A DNA stretch of 8,251 bases from positions 1 through 8,251 of the forward strand of contig DUOU01000175.1 of NCBI GenBank assembly GCA_012838685.1, written 5' to 3'. Shown here piece by piece: positions 7,441-8,251 of this stretch. A program made the position numbers and the translations under genes. The stretch comes from Bacteroidota bacterium (GTDB lineage Bacteria; Bacteroidota; Bacteroidia; Bacteroidales; VadinHA17). Below the pieces are notes generated by a model. It ran no database searches, was not told where the DNA came from, and saw nothing but the letters and a program-made list of their open reading frames with translations. Positions within the stretch are counted from its first letter, which is position 1. Every line of letters starts with the position of its first letter.

Positions 7441-8251
7441 ATGATACTTACCCTGTCTTTGAGATAAAGTACAGTACCCACCTCTATAAATGAAAAACCT
7501 GATACTCCCGAGAAGTTGCCCGCCAGAACCACAACAAGATCATCATCCTTTAGTCCGGTAGGTGTCAATAGGTTCTTGAGAGCAACGTGCATGAACTTAT
7601 CTATTGAATCGTTTCTTTCCTGATAGCTGGGGTAAACCCCGTATGACAAGGCCAATTCACGCATCGTATTCTTGGAGTAACACTGGGCCAGTATTAAGTT
7701 GTAACCCCTGAATGAGGCCATATCCCTTATGGTCCTCCCTTCAACAGTATCAGCTATGATCCCTTTTGCTCCCAGTCTGACCGATATTTTTACGGCAACT
7801 TTGGCCAGATATCCCGAAATCTCTCCAATTGTGTTTATGTAAGCCGTGTCCAGAAATTTTTCCTTATTTTGCTCAACCTCCAGGGCTACTTTTGTCATAG
7901 TTTTGACAGCCTCGACAGGGTATTTTCCATAAGCGGTCTCGCCACTAAGCATTATCGCATCGGTTTGGGAATAGATCGCACTGGCAATATCGCTGACCTC
8001 CGCCCTTGTCGGTCGTGGATTTTTGATCATGGAATGGAGCATTTGTGTAGCGACAATAACCGGTTTGCGACAATATATACAACGGGATATTATCATCCTC
8101 TGGATAGAGGGTATTTTCTCATACGGTATTTCAATCGCCAGATCGCCTCTCGCTACCATGATTCCGTATACCTCTTCAAGTATATAAGTAAGATTGTCAA
8201 GCCCTTCCTGATTCTCTATTTTGGCAATAACCTTGATATTTCCGCCAAAAC
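7431..8251 (-). CDS. pyk: Pyruvate kinase, 5'-truncated by the window edge
   Basis: The last step of glycolysis: phosphoenolpyruvate plus ADP to pyruvate plus ATP, cytoplasmic. The frame is open to the window edge. Before the methionine at 8159 it reads NIKVIAKIENQEG and EEVYGIM, so that methionine is the internal one of the IMVARGDL motif and not a start. About 272 residues are visible; some 200 N-terminal residues are missing by comparison with the usual 470-480. Visible active-site blocks are KIENQEG, VARGDLAIEIP, KPVIVATQMLHSM, NPRPTRAEVSD and DAIMLSGETAYGKYPVEAV. The C-terminal domain ends with NFSGVSGFSFIEVGTV and a short tail, with no appended PEP-utiliser domain. The C-domain phosphate loop reads ADTVEGRTIRD, where many homologues have T-x-SGxTA, hinting at different effector control. 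It is the first visible gene of the minus-strand run; any promoter would be outside the window. Confidence 0.96.
   Translation of the reverse strand, partial: FGGNIKVIAKIENQEGLDNLTYILEEVYGIMVARGDLAIEIPYEKIPSIQRMIISRCIYCRKPVIVATQMLHSMIKNPRPTRAEVSDIASAIYSQTDAIMLSGETAYGKYPVEAVKTMTKVALEVEQNKEKFLDTAYINTIGEISGYLAKVAVKISVRLGAKGIIADTVEGRTIRDMASFRGYNLILAQCYSKNTMRELALSYGVYPSYQERNDSIDKFMHVALKNLLTPTGLKDDDLVVVLAGNFSGVSGFSFIEVGTVLYLKDRVSIIEG

Noticed and set aside
8157..8159. ATG as a start for a short pyruvate-kinase-like protein
   Set aside because: The frame upstream encodes the conserved KIENQEG block, so this is an internal methionine of the full enzyme.
1..8251. tRNA or rRNA genes, insertion sequences, CRISPR arrays, phage or toxin-antitoxin genes
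   Set aside because: None was seen: nearly every base lies in recognised coding genes, and the two gaps of 84 and 42 nt are too short and lack such structure.

Overview
The window looks like an ordinary chromosomal stretch of a member of the Bacteroidota. The strongest sign is a large secreted protein on the minus strand that ends in a gliding-motility-type C-terminal sorting domain, a signal confined to organisms with the type IX secretion system (T9SS). Supporting signs are a small exported protein resembling the Bacteroidota-restricted DUF6702 family, an exported TPR protein whose predicted mature N-terminus is glutamine, AT-leaning composition by eye, and several starts without a Shine-Dalgarno sequence. 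The exact lineage cannot be fixed from this sequence. No RNA genes, mobile elements, CRISPR arrays or phage genes were seen, and coding density is very high.

Left part, plus strand (1-3065): the window opens inside endonuclease III (nth), which lacks only its N-terminus because the window cuts it. After a short AT-rich gap comes an 800-residue hybrid histidine kinase, PAS-PAS-GAF-HisKA-HATPase-REC. It has no membrane segments and no adjacent output regulator.

Right part, minus strand (8251 down to 3108): four genes run in the same direction with almost no space between them. They are the 3' part of pyruvate kinase (pyk), a 157-residue exported DUF6702-like protein, an 869-residue T9SS-exported multidomain surface protein with four fibronectin-III-like modules, and an exported TPR protein of about 404-414 residues. 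The gaps are 3 nt, 11 nt and either a 20-nt overlap or a 10-nt gap, depending on the start of the last gene. This is the layout of an operon in which three envelope genes follow a glycolytic enzyme. The kinase and the TPR gene converge with 42 nt between their stops.

Functionally, nth repairs oxidised pyrimidines and pyk makes pyruvate and ATP. The kinase is a cytoplasmic signalling hub of unknown input. The three exported genes may act together at the cell envelope, but nothing in the sequence states their substrate or partner. The most notable feature is this pyk-linked envelope cassette. I see no clear evidence of a wholly new system.
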